Assembly (NCBI RefSeq): GCF_001184025.1
Contig: NZ_BBYG01000022.1
Span: forward strand, 62,001-126,000
Source of the DNA: Streptomyces maremycinicus
GTDB lineage: Bacteria > Actinomycetota > Actinomycetes > Streptomycetales > Streptomycetaceae
Direction: 5' to 3'
Length of the DNA: 64,000 nt
In this document: positions 8,801 through 17,232 of the stretch, piece by piece
How the letters are laid out: each line of letters starts with the position of its first letter
How positions within the stretch are numbered: the stretch's first letter is position 1
Program-made: the position numbers and the translations under genes
Notes under the pieces: model-generated
What the model was told of the DNA's origin: nothing
What the model saw: the letters and a program-made list of their open reading frames with translations, nothing else
Database searches by the model: none

Positions 8801-11800
8801 TGTCGGCTGGCAGTGGTCCGCCCATCTCGCCGCGCAGGCTGACGCTGATTTCCCGGCTGACGTGGATGAGGGTCTTCCACGCCTGCGGCCAGTCCTGGTC
8901 GGACACGAGGGCGGCCGCCCGGCGTACCGACTCTTCGATGAGCGGATGGATCGAGTAGAGGTCGCACGCGCGCGGGCTGCCGGTGAAGCGGCTGAGGTCT
9001 GCGGTCAGGAGCCCGAGGGCTTCGATCACCAGGCCAGACTGGGTGTGTGTTGCGGCGACTTCGGCGCGCGCGAGGGCGATCGCGAACCGCAGCCAACAGG
9101 GGTACCAGCCGGGCCCCTGAACGAGAGCCGGTACCGCGTCCAGGACGCTAAGGTCGGTCTGCGCCGTGATCGCCAGGGCATCGAGCCACCTGGCTACGGC
9201 CACGGGGCTCCACTGGACACGTTCGTGCTGTACGTCGTGGGTGAGGGCGAACAGGGTGTCGCGGGCAGTCGAAGTCTCGTCTGTCGCAATGCCTTCAGCG
9301 AGATCGGCGGCAGCGACCCCCAGCGCGAGCAACCGGTGCCCCGTTCCCAGCACGTATCCCAGGTCGGCCGCCTCCTGAGCCCACTCCGCGGCGCTGCCCG
9401 CCTCACCGGGCACCGCGTCTGCGGCGATCTGCTCGGCGAGTGCGAGGCATACTGGGCCGCCCGTTGCAAGGCGCGGCACCAGGTCGGTGACGGCCTCGAT
9501 TCCGACGGTGTCGAGGAGCGTCTTCACGACTGCGTCGGCCGTTGCCTGGTCACCCCGTTCCTCAAGCCACTCGGCGATGCGGTCCAGCGACACCGGCCGG
9601 TCAGGCCCGTCCTCGCGGGGCTCCTTACCTCTCCCCTGATCGGTAGCCGACAGGCGCAACCGACCCCGCAGGCGTGCCAGTTCGACGGCTCGGTCGGACT
9701 CCGCCCCGTAGGAGGTGTTGTCCGACTCGGCCTCGTGGTCGTGTGCTGTCATGTACGCGTGCCAAGGTGCCACGGCGCCTGCCGCGTCGAGGACGGCGCA
9801 CATCTGTAGACCTGCCCGGGCAGGCATGACGGTCCGGCCGTCGTGCAGGAGCAGGTCCGCCAGCGTCTGAGCCCCCATCAAGGCGATCGGCACGTCCGCG
9901 AATTCCACCAGGTCCGAGTCGAAGCGCTCGAACTCGTACGTCTGCGCGGCCCTGGCGAGTTCGACGCACCGCGCGACGACCGGCCAGTTCGCCGTCCTGG
10001 CGGCGCAGCGCACGCCGGTGGCCAGGTTGTCCCTGATCGCCGAGGCCGGGTGGGCGGTGGCGACGGCCCGAGTGACGAAGTCACGCCCGATGTGGTCCAC
10101 CACCTCCGTGTCGCGTCCAGCTTCGGCGAGGATCTGCAGGAGGCGGCGGAAGGCCCGCGGGTCGTCGAACAGTCCCTTTGCAGTCAGCCAGGTGGCGATC
10201 AGAGCCAGCGCCGATTCCAGGGCCCCAGGGTCGTTGTCGTAGCCCAGGCGCAGGTAGCGGGCGAACGACTCGTGGTAGACGCGGATTTCGCCGGGTCCGG
10301 CCGTCCCGGAGAGCACCGGGGCCAGTACCTTCAGTGCGCCGTCGATCCTGTGCGCCCGGTCCGGGATGATCTGCCCGAGCTCCTCGCGGGTGACGGACAT
10401 TCCGAGCAGGGCGATGATGTCCGCGACGACATCGGCTTCCGCGCCGAGCGTGTCGTAGAGGTGGGCGTAGTAGCCCTGCAACGATCCCTGGTAGTCCGGA
10501 AGCGCCCGCACCACTGCCGCGGCTTTGGTGATCGTCTCCGGCCGGAGGGCGACCTCGCGACAGAGGTATGTCGCGTACAGGGCGTTGCCGCCCGAGCGTT
10601 CCTGCAGCGCGTCCAGGAAGTCAGTCACGTCGCGGTTGTCGGTCAGGAGGGCTTCGGTGCGCTCGTCGTCCGCCGCCGGGACGAGTCCGAGCCGCTCCGC
10701 GACGGCGCGGCACTCGTGCGCGGTCAGTGGCGGCACGGCGACGGAAGCCGCCTCGGCGTCCTGGAGGGGGACGAGGTGGTTCCCGGGCTGGCTGAGGACG
10801 ATGAGGACGCTGCCGGGCGGGAGGGGCAGCGAGCCGAGGACCGCGGCGAGGGCCAGGGACGGATCGGCTCTCCTGGTTCTTCCTCCTTGTACGCGGGTGA
10901 CGTGGTCCAGTCCGTCCACGATGAGCGCCACGCGCTGGGTGGGGTCCTTGCGCAGAGCGGTGTCCACAGCCGTCGTCAGTGCTTGCGCATCGGCAGCAAA
11001 ACGCGGGCGCTGCTCCTGGACGAGGTCGGGGTCCGACTCGGCCAGCCGGCCCAGCAGGCTACCGAAGACCGTTTCGGTGACCACCCGGGTCAGCTGGTCA
11101 CCGTCAGCGTCGCCGAGGTAGCAGTAGTGCTCGGCGACCAGCCATCCGTCACCGGTGAGTTGGTCGACCAGCTGCTGGCACGCCCAGGACTTGCCCTGTC
11201 CCGGAGGGCCCGTGACCAGCAGGACTCCCCCGCCGGCTGCCGCTGTCCCGGCCGCTTCCGCCAAGACGCCGATCGTGGCGGGCCGGGCCACTTCCAGGGC
11301 GCGGTCGACAGGGTTCGCGCGCACGACGGCGCCGAGGTCGCTGCGCAGTTGGGCCTGGCGCAGTAGCTCGCGGGGTATCACGTCGGTGCCGCGCTGCCGA
11401 GCGGAGCGGACTGTGCGGATCAGCGCCTCGGCGACGTCCTCCGGTGAGCGTCCCTCGTTGGGGTAGATCCCCGCGCCGAGCTCACCACGCACCCGTTGGA
11501 GGAGAAGCTGTTCGGCTGGCCCTGGCTGCAGGAGGTCCGTCGTCATGGCCGGTGCGTCGACTTCCACCACCAGGTGCTCGCACAGCCATTCCAGGTCCCG
11601 CTTGGACACGGCCTTTTCACCGCTGGTCAGGAACCCAAAGATGTTACCCGCCCTGCGTCGGCCCCGCGCGGGCAGGTCGAACCCTCGCCAGAGGGCTTCC
11701 GCGTCGAACCGCAGGAGTGTGGTGTTCATCCCAGGCAGGAACGGCGCGTCGGAGGAGCGGGCGGGCACCATCACCGCGTTCAGTGCGTCGTCGTCCGGAG

Positions 11801-12146
11801 GTGCATTGCGCATGACAATGCGCAGTCGGTGGGCGATGGCGCCCGCACCCGGTCCGTCCCGGTCGGCGACGGCAGCCGCCACAAGGCGGTCCAGTCTCAG
11901 TCCGCGATCGTCGGTCGTGAACGTGGTGTAGCCGAGGGGGTCTTCCTCGTCCGAGTGCTTGAACTGGATCCGTTCACGGGATCCGTCCGCGTTGATCACC
12001 GTGAGGTCGTCGAAGCGGTCGTCCGTCACCAGCTTCTCGTCTACATGGACCCTGACGATCCCGCCGAGCAGCAGGTCGACGACGCGGCCTGCCTCCATCA
12101 AGTCCTGGTACTCGTACCCGCGGTGCGCGGCAGTTAGATCACTCAT
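5811..12146 (-). CDS. Avs-like protein: N-terminal nuclease-like domain, STAND NTPase, long helical-repeat C-terminus
   Basis: 2,111 residues from the ATG at 12146. I chose it over an in-frame codon at 12377 because the family-like sequence begins at YEYQD; the extra 77 residues look non-coding. Residues 1-65 (YQD, DDLT at 46-49, QFKHS at 61-65) match the Cap4/DUF4297-type endonuclease pattern, a PD-(D/E)XK variant. GPPGQGKS (313-320) is Walker A and VALIVDGLDH (406-415) is Walker B. About 1,500 further residues are rich in Ala/Leu/Glu helices, as in the sensor arms of antiviral STAND (Avs) proteins. Known Avs proteins bind a phage protein, oligomerise and activate the nuclease. That role is inferred. 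The frame is intact over 6.3 kb. It stands alone, with repeat copy 2 upstream and copy 1 downstream. Confidence 0.8.
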   Translation of the reverse strand: MSDLTAAHRGYEYQDLMEAGRVVDLLLGGIVRVHVDEKLVTDDRFDDLTVINADGSRERIQFKHSDEEDPLGYTTFTTDDRGLRLDRLVAAAVADRDGPGAGAIAHRLRIVMRNAPPDDDALNAVMVPARSSDAPFLPGMNTTLLRFDAEALWRGFDLPARGRRRAGNIFGFLTSGEKAVSKRDLEWLCEHLVVEVDAPAMTTDLLQPGPAEQLLLQRVRGELGAGIYPNEGRSPEDVAEALIRTVRSARQRGTDVIPRELLRQAQLRSDLGAVVRANPVDRALEVARPATIGVLAEAAGTAAAGGGVLLVTGPPGQGKSWACQQLVDQLTGDGWLVAEHYCYLGDADGDQLTRVVTETVFGSLLGRLAESDPDLVQEQRPRFAADAQALTTAVDTALRKDPTQRVALIVDGLDHVTRVQGGRTRRADPSLALAAVLGSLPLPPGSVLIVLSQPGNHLVPLQDAEAASVAVPPLTAHECRAVAERLGLVPAADDERTEALLTDNRDVTDFLDALQERSGGNALYATYLCREVALRPETITKAAAVVRALPDYQGSLQGYYAHLYDTLGAEADVVADIIALLGMSVTREELGQIIPDRAHRIDGALKVLAPVLSGTAGPGEIRVYHESFARYLRLGYDNDPGALESALALIATWLTAKGLFDDPRAFRRLLQILAEAGRDTEVVDHIGRDFVTRAVATAHPASAIRDNLATGVRCAARTANWPVVARCVELARAAQTYEFERFDSDLVEFADVPIALMGAQTLADLLLHDGRTVMPARAGLQMCAVLDAAGAVAPWHAYMTAHDHEAESDNTSYGAESDRAVELARLRGRLRLSATDQGRGKEPREDGPDRPVSLDRIAEWLEERGDQATADAVVKTLLDTVGIEAVTDLVPRLATGGPVCLALAEQIAADAVPGEAGSAAEWAQEAADLGYVLGTGHRLLALGVAAADLAEGIATDETSTARDTLFALTHDVQHERVQWSPVAVARWLDALAITAQTDLSVLDAVPALVQGPGWYPCWLRFAIALARAEVAATHTQSGLVIEALGLLTADLSRFTGSPRACDLYSIHPLIEESVRRAAALVSDQDWPQAWKTLIHVSREISVSLRGEMGGPLPADTLLTIAVEHTTPARRAGIAEAVRNEFLQQAGGRFYSDLARYLLIHARLALTADDLAEAEEHWLAACHFLVAYGWRKDITVYELLDPLPALVTAAPARGRARVARIQPLCERLVLHTDGKETNAARPRWWNVLAGADPVALADLAATGLLSDCNGPNTILHGAREDLWRAWNDTADPVVATALRITLDTPLLQADAALLDRLARTVGPSTPDGVPQLLRIALSRADERQANRDSSSDQTRLTDAQLVAELNAVAERVGAPQLTRLPEPQVTNESQPRRSAPIPAQPATAPTSPASPSLAPSEPVGLIRVLRAWHLSPYEAGAPQHTLEQMRDLVGDGLLNLATRGQTDEAAQVLRAIAGPFDFRDGPLLLRQLADKLRQNGHDALAAEAYALTWVRTRGQGGWLNFGGETALDALRTAAQLDRTLTHRVITEEAEAVVSAGRYGTHGITQALIFAFAQQAFGLPPNDSLDLAFALWDEAATVIESRAPRVHDSDDPQHPYRAPDKDNGTPAPGDLDHAFATAALAAVAHADREGKRRAMVATRSLVTLRPEVTAPAMALALEQLSDPATLMWLLCLLQEQGPQAQPVVDHCQDALEALARGPLLTVRALARRLLTDAASVPMGASDPAGLNLPSRLWTSAAQGDSPRDRVVTGMVAEVAGARLNEAEQLQPGLIRAVLARVRREIDTERTIERNKAQSRANLSADEGELPDAYLAIEETIEEAIQTVAAGSRAHRLSQGLGMSDPAAWEDQLATELTDDPRIPLAFEEARWPRPDLPLPPGPDDPASQDTPLTGTTAETIFTRPLTQAAALTGQTLPGWRILASVEERKFLSPHTRKTGLTVVSFSGPEVTDYGNQDSDAIPFSDGDIEEWIRPPGQHPAADVPPGIPLLGLDRATTAAADAAHGLGLPGFTLTPTPWLRTALRLKPGAPLTLEDDRGPALRFICWRTEYERSAYRLPWPRTTGCAVVIRPDLLGILSERASAPIVTRDVVMRLEAD

Positions 12147-12306
12147 GTCGGCAGCATTCTCCGCCGTCAAACACCCTGCTGGCGCAAAAATAACCGAACC
12201 GCGACGAAGGCTCCTGATCAGGTCCTGACCGCGCCTGTCACCCGACGTCGTCCACACTTCTTCGCATGCTTCGTCTCGCCGAGAGCGACGCGACGTAGCG
12301 CCCCAG

Positions 12307-12596
12307 TTGGTCCGTGGCTGGTCCGGGAGGGGCGCAGATTCGTGGTGAACAGGACCGGAAAATTGCTGAGCGGTCACGGATAGTGGCTGCGCTCTGTGGG
12401 TGCCTGGATGAGTAACGCCCTTCCTCCAGGCACCGAACTTGAGGCTCTAGAAGAACCCAAGTTTCGTAGGGCTGTATGAACAAAGAACGTTCTTCGTCTG
12501 CTGGTGGTACATCTGCTTGCGCGGGTCTGACCAGCGCGAATGAGGGCTCGCGAGTCCAGCGTCGAGTTATCGGCCCGTGCGTGGTCCGGATCTTGG
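12307..12596 (+). repeat. dispersed structured repeat, copy 2
   Basis: It begins TTGGTCCGTGGCTGGTCCG (12307). A perfect 10-bp inverted repeat follows: GGTGCCTGGA (12399-12408) and TCCAGGCACC (12425-12434). The conserved core (12445-12510) has CTCTAGAAGAAC, GGGCTGTATGAACAAAG, AAGAACGTTCTT and CTGCTGGTGGTAC. The 3-prime end is TGGTCCGGATCTTGG (12582-12596). Both arms of the first stem differ from copy 1, yet pairing improves, as expected of a selected structure. It sits 160 bases upstream of the 2,111-residue STAND gene and 400 bases before the first CRISPR repeat. Confidence 0.88.
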
Positions 12597-12996
12597 CGTG
12601 GGTCGGTCAGGGTTGGTGTGTGGGCACTCGTACGGATGCCGGCGCGGAGGCGACGAAGAGCGTGGGAGCGGAGTCGATGCCCTCGCTCTCGGCCGGTGCA
12701 AGGAGCACAGTCCGCGGGCACATGGGGTGCGACGACGCGGCACGATGCCCGTCGGCAGTGACCACGAGCGAGTCGGATCGGGGAGATCGCCGTCTTCGCT
12801 GCCGCGAAGGCGAGCCGGTGACGTTCGTCGTGAAGTTGTCCATGTGGTGGCGCTGACCTGCGGTATCGCAGCGATCTGCATTGCTGACCTGCACGGATGC
12901 TTCCGTCAGAGCATTTCAGGCTCGTGCTGCTTTATGTAGCCGATCCTCCCCACGCGCTTTCCCAGCGGCGCTAATTTTCCCCGCATCTCCAGGGAA
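12597..12996. other. intergenic stretch between repeat copy 2 and CRISPR array A
   Basis: Short open frames exist on both strands but none has a convincing ribosome site, motif or consistent codon bias. The right-hand part (about 12900-12996) is less GC-rich and is where a leader for array A would lie. I see no recognisable promoter. Confidence 0.4.
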
Positions 12997-13395
12997 AGTC
13001 GATCACTCTCCGGGGCAACCGAGAATCGCAACGTCCAGATGACACCAATGGAGTCCGAGTCGTGTGGTGTTGCGGCTGGCCTCCAAGGCGGCCAAGGATC
13101 GCAGGGCCGGCAGTCTGGCCACGGCGGTGACGACCGCCGCGAGTGGCGGTCGCCCTCCGGGGCGGACGAGGATCGCAACACCGACAAGCTCGAACGCAAG
13201 CTACTACATAGTGAAGTGACGGCCGCTCCCTGCCACGGCCGGGGATCGCAACTATGCAACCGACGCCACCTCCGTCGCCTCATACTTGTGGCGGCGCCGT
13301 CCAGGGTGACCGCGGATCGCAACTTCAGCTCTGAGGTGTTCTGACCGCCGAATCCGCCGTGACGGCTGCTCTCCGGGGCGGCCGAGGACTCTGGG
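12997..13395 (+). CRISPR. CRISPR array A, 6 degenerate repeats, 5 spacers
   Basis: 36-nt repeats start at 12997, 13070, 13144, 13217, 13288 and 13360, with spacers of 36-38 nt. The best copy (13144) reads TGGCGGTCGCCC, TCCGGGGCG, GACGAGGATCGCAAC. The strand is set by the 3-prime GGATCGCAAC, equivalent to the ATTGAAAC handle of subtype I-C repeats. The first repeat has a diverged 5-prime part but keeps the handle. The last keeps the stem half and loses the handle (ACTCTGGG), as expected at a leader-distal end. The array points toward array B, tail to tail. Confidence 0.85.
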
Positions 13396-13592
13396 GCTTC
13401 CGGCTGCGTCAACGAGCACGAACGTGAACCGGTCGGAAAGGCCAACCTGTGCTTAACCCCCAGCACACACTGCGCTCCGACATGCTGCATGGAGCCGAAA
13501 GAGTGGCCTTCGGCCCAGGACAACCGAGCATGTCAGAGCCGGTCACTTCAGAGCGCCCCACCCCCACAGTCGCGCAGCGTGCCTGCGACAGG

Positions 13593-15890
13593 GAGAGCCC
13601 TTCACTGCGTCGCCCCTGGCGACCGCCACCTATGTCCTGCCGTCACGACGCCCAAGGGCTATGCGTTGCGATCCTCGGCCGTCTAAGGACTACCCCACCT
13701 TCTTGGTATCCGGTCAAAACCTCTCGCCCATCTCATTGCGATCCTGCGGTCACACCGATAAGTGGCCGCCACTGGAGCGCGACGGGGCCGGCCGCGTTGG
13801 CCGGGGCGTTGCGATCCTTGGCCACCCAGGAGGGCGACCCCCACTTGTAGCCAGCAAGCCGACCGAAGTAGGAAATGCCGTTGCGACCCTCGGCCGCACG
13901 GGAGGGGCGACCGCCACGGCGCGGAAATCCTCCGCAGGCTTAGCCAGGGGAAGTTGCGATCCTCGCCGTCTCAATGGGGCGAACGTCAGGTCCTGCTTGT
14001 CGTTGCCCTTGTGGTCCCACATACCATTGCGATTCTTGGGTTACCCCGGAGGACAATCGCCATTGTAGAGGCCGTTCGCCTTGGCGTCGGCGTTGTAGAC
14101 GTTGCGATCCTCGGTCACCCCGAAAAGGCGACCGCCAGTTTGGGGTGGCGATCTCGATGATGTTCTCACCCTGTGCGTTGCGATCCTCGGCCGCCCCGGA
14201 GGGCGACCGCAACTTGCCGATGGAGCCGCGCCACGACTTGCCGTCGAGGTTGCGATCCTCGGTCACCCCGAAGGACAACCGCCACGCGTTCGCGCCGCTG
14301 ATCACGCCGTACCCGTTGACGTTGAGATCCTAGTCAGTCCCGGAAGGCGACCGCCACGTCCAAGATGCAGGCTCGGGCGTGGGATCTAGAGACATTGCGA
14401 TCCTTCGCCGTCATGGAGGACGACCGTCACGCCGATGTTTCGCGCCGTCGCGGACAAGCGCCCGGCGTTGTGATCCTCGGCCGCCCCGGAGGGCGACCGC
14501 CTGTGTAGCGCCCTGCCTGAGCTGCTGCCCGGTCGGCAGTTGTAATCCTCGGCCGCTCGGGAGGGCGACCGCCAGCGACGCGGTCAGAGTCTCGCCCGCT
14601 CGTCCTAGCGGTGTTGCTATCCTCGGCTACCTCGGAGGGCGACCGCCCGCACTCCGCCAGGGTGTGACAGTGGCCGAACTCAGCGTTACGATCCGCGGTC
14701 ACCCCAAAGAGCGACCGCGAGGCTAGAGATCATCTCGTCAAAGACACAACCCTTCCGGTTGCGATCCTCGGTCCCCCTGGAGGGCGACCAGTAGCCCGGT
14801 GTCCGGAGTACGTGATCCCGACTGATCCGTTGCGATCCTCGGTCGCCCCGAAGGGCGACCGCCGACCCTGCGCGCTCGTGCCGCCAACGATGTGTCCGGC
14901 GTTGTGATCCTCGGCCGCCTCGGAGGGCGACCGCCACTGGCCCCGGTGTTGGCCGAGGGTTTCGATGTCGGAGACGTTGCAATTCTCAGCCACTGCGATG
15001 GATCGGTCCAGTGTGAAACAGAGCTGAACCCAGGTCTTCGGCTTGGGTGCCGTTGCGATCCTCGGCCGCCCGCGTGGGCGACCGCCACCCAAGGCCGTGT
15101 GCTGTTCGTTGGTTCAGTAGTGTTGATTGCGATCCTCGGTCACCCTGAAAAGGCGACCGCCAGTTCGGGGTGGCGATCTCGATGATGTTTTCACCCTGTG
15201 CGTTGCGATCCTGGCAGTCACCCTGGAGGGTGGCTGCCAGCCTGGACTGCAACCAAGACCGAGTTGGATGTTCCTGGTTGCAACGCTCGGCTGCCCCGGA
15301 GGGCAACCGCCTGATACGTGCGGCTGGTGGGCCATCCGACCCACTCGGCGTTGAGATTCTCGGCCGCCCTTGGGACGGCCGAGTTTTCCCCAAGTTGCCC
15401 GGCGCCGCGTACTTCGTGACGTCGATATTGCGATCCTCGGCCACCCCAGGGGGGCGACCGCCATCCCACGGTGACGATGCCGGCGACTGTGCGGGTATCG
15501 TCATTGCGATCCTCGGCTCGCCAGGCTACGACGAACCGGATTGACCCAGGCATCGGCTGTTCCGATCCTCGGTCGTCCCGGAGGGCGATCACCACCGGTT
15601 GCATGCTGAGCCAGCGTGGTGAGTTGAACGGGGTTGCGATCCTCGGCCGCCCCGAAGGGCGACCGCTAGAGGTATTGAGCACTCTCCCAGGTCTCATGTG
15701 GACGTGCTTGCGATCTGCAGCCGTCCTGGGGCGACCGTCAGACCGGGCCTAACGCCGAGTTCGGTCTTCTTGACGGCGTTGCGATCCTCGGTCGCCTTCA
15801 AGAGGGCGACCGCCACACGCAGATTCTGCCGCATCACCTGCGTGGACAGATGGCGTTGCGATCCTGGGCCGCCCAGAGAGCAAGTTCAGT
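13593..15890 (-). CRISPR. CRISPR array B, about 32 degenerate repeats
   Basis: On the plus strand the repeats appear as GTTGCGATCCTCGG, CCGCCCCGGAGGG, CGACCGCCA. Starts are near 13593, 13665, 13735, 13808, 13880, 13953, 14026, 14101, 14177, 14249, 14321, 14394, 14467, 14539, 14613, 14685, 14758, 14829, 14901, 14976, 15052, 15126, 15202, 15277, 15350, 15427, 15503, 15559, 15633, 15705, 15778 and 15855. Spacers are 34-41 nt, except one of only 20 nt (15539-15558). The GGATCGCAAC handle sets transcription leftward, in line with cas7c. The leader-proximal repeat overlaps the cas7c stop codon, so there is no leader. Hardly any two repeats are identical. One repeat-spacer pair occurs twice (14101-14176 and 15126-15201). 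Confidence 0.95.
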
Positions 15891-16755
15891 CGATGAGCCG
15901 GGTCAGGGTCACCCCGGCGGGCATGTTGTCTTCGTCGATGGTGATGCGGTCGGTGTAGTCGTCCCAGGAGCGTGCCTCGCTGTGGCCGAGCGGCTTGATG
16001 CGGATCAGGTCGAAGAGCTTGTGTGCGGGAGCTCGTCCGTAGGCGTCGTCGTGGGAGAAGACGTACAGGCCGCGGATGGCCATTTCGCCGCGGGAGGATG
16101 CCCGGTCGTGGTCGAACATCATGGTCAGGGCCTGCCAGTAGGCGGCGAGGTCTTCCGGGGTGACTCCGGCCTTGGCGCCGAGGGCTCCGGAGTAGAAGCC
16201 GTGGCCGCGGTAGAGTCCGTAGGGGACGTAGTGCTTGTTGCCCATCTCGGTGACCTTGCCCTTGGCCAGGTCCTCGGGCTTGTTTGGGGCGACACGGGTG
16301 ATGCCAGCCTCGAGCGGCGTGACGGGGTCGATGGAACGGGAGAAGGTGAGCTGCATGGGCCCGCGGGCCCTTCCCGCGTGCTTCTTCTGGTCGCCCACGG
16401 ACATGACGGCTCCGAACATGCGCACGTCGTAGAAGTTGTGGATCATCCACTCTTGCGCGGTGGCGGTCTCGCCTTCCTTGGCGCCCCCTTCGATGTAAGC
16501 GCGCTGGATCTGCGGGTTGAGGGCGACGCCCTGTTCGACGTACATCTCGAAGCCGGGCTTGCCCTGGTGGACGAGAGTGATGGTGTTGCGGATCTTGCGC
16601 TTGAGGGCGACGTCGGTGATGAGGCCCTGGCCGGTGATGGGGTCGGTCCGGGGCATGCCGCCGGCGTCGGGGTCACCGTTGGGGTTGCCGTCCTTGACAT
16701 CAATGAGGAAGACGTAGTCGTGCTTGCGGGCGGGGTCCAGGTGCGCGTCGGTCAT
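15886..16755 (-). CDS. cas7: Cas7c (Csd2), type I-C Cascade backbone
   Basis: 289 residues, the usual Csd2 length. The N-terminus YVFLIDVKDGNPNGDPD, followed by a GGMPRTD segment, is the characteristic Cas7 opening of the Csd2 family. It should polymerise along the crRNA and form the backbone of the type I-C interference complex. It is the last gene of cas5-cas8-cas7 and lies 57 bases after cas8c. Its stop codon lies inside the first repeat of array B, so the array is probably transcribed as the tail of this operon. Confidence 0.93.
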   Translation of the reverse strand: MTDAHLDPARKHDYVFLIDVKDGNPNGDPDAGGMPRTDPITGQGLITDVALKRKIRNTITLVHQGKPGFEMYVEQGVALNPQIQRAYIEGGAKEGETATAQEWMIHNFYDVRMFGAVMSVGDQKKHAGRARGPMQLTFSRSIDPVTPLEAGITRVAPNKPEDLAKGKVTEMGNKHYVPYGLYRGHGFYSGALGAKAGVTPEDLAAYWQALTMMFDHDRASSRGEMAIRGLYVFSHDDAYGRAPAHKLFDLIRIKPLGHSEARSWDDYTDRITIDEDNMPAGVTLTRLID

Positions 16756-16812
16756 GATTGTGGTCGGTGTCCTTCCGTGTCTGTGGCGTCGAGGTGAGCT
16801 GGCGGTGGGGCG

Positions 16813-17232
16813 TTACCAGAGGGTGTTGTCCGATGCGTCGGCGTCCTCGGCGGAGGCTTCGGGGAGGGCGTCCGCTTGCTCTTCTGCGGCGAGTTCCTTG
16901 CCGGCCTCTCGTGCCTTGATGGCTTCTGCTGCAGCGCGTGCGGAGTGGGCTCGCTGGTGGTCGTAGCCGAGGATGAACAGGGCCTGCTGTTCGGTGTTCA
17001 GGTGGGCGGGGATGGTGTCGAGCAGGTCGAAGGCGTCCCGCAGTCTGCTGTCCATGGCCTTGGCCGCGGGTCCACTGGTGCGGGCGATGGTGCGCAGGTG
17101 CGGTCGTGCTCCGATACGGAGGCGGGTGAGGACGGCTCGGGGGGAGACGACCGCGGTGCTCAGGTACTTGTCGGTGATGGTGGTGTTGACCTTGGGCATG
17201 GCCTTGCGCTGGATCGCTTCGAGCATGGCCAT
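16813..17232 (-). CDS. cas11c: candidate Cas11c small subunit from an internal start in cas8c
   Basis: In type I-C systems the small subunit is known to be translated from an internal start within cas8c. Here ATG 17232 (Met470 of Cas8c, in IMAMLEAIQ) falls at the expected place and would give 139 residues. A purine-rich GGACGGATC precedes it, but the ribosome site is weak. ATG 17226 is an alternative. This is inference from family knowledge plus position. Confidence 0.45.
   Translation of the reverse strand: MAMLEAIQRKAMPKVNTTITDKYLSTAVVSPRAVLTRLRIGARPHLRTIARTSGPAAKAMDSRLRDAFDLLDTIPAHLNTEQQALFILGYDHQRAHSARAAAEAIKAREAGKELAAEEQADALPEASAEDADASDNTLW

Noticed and set aside
8601..11366. Long plus-strand frames (about 400 and 500 codons)
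   Set aside because: Antisense shadows of the 2,111-residue STAND gene, which has the Walker and nuclease motifs. Codon bias favours the minus strand.
12147..12377. N-terminal extension of the 2,111-residue STAND protein
   Set aside because: 77 in-frame residues lack coding character and overlap copy 2 of the dispersed repeat. The family-like sequence begins at 12146.
12906..15697. Many long open frames on both strands across arrays A and B
   Set aside because: Repeat plus spacer is often about 72 bases, a multiple of three, so stop codons are avoided periodically. The translations only repeat RSSVAPEGDR-like strings from the CRISPR repeats.
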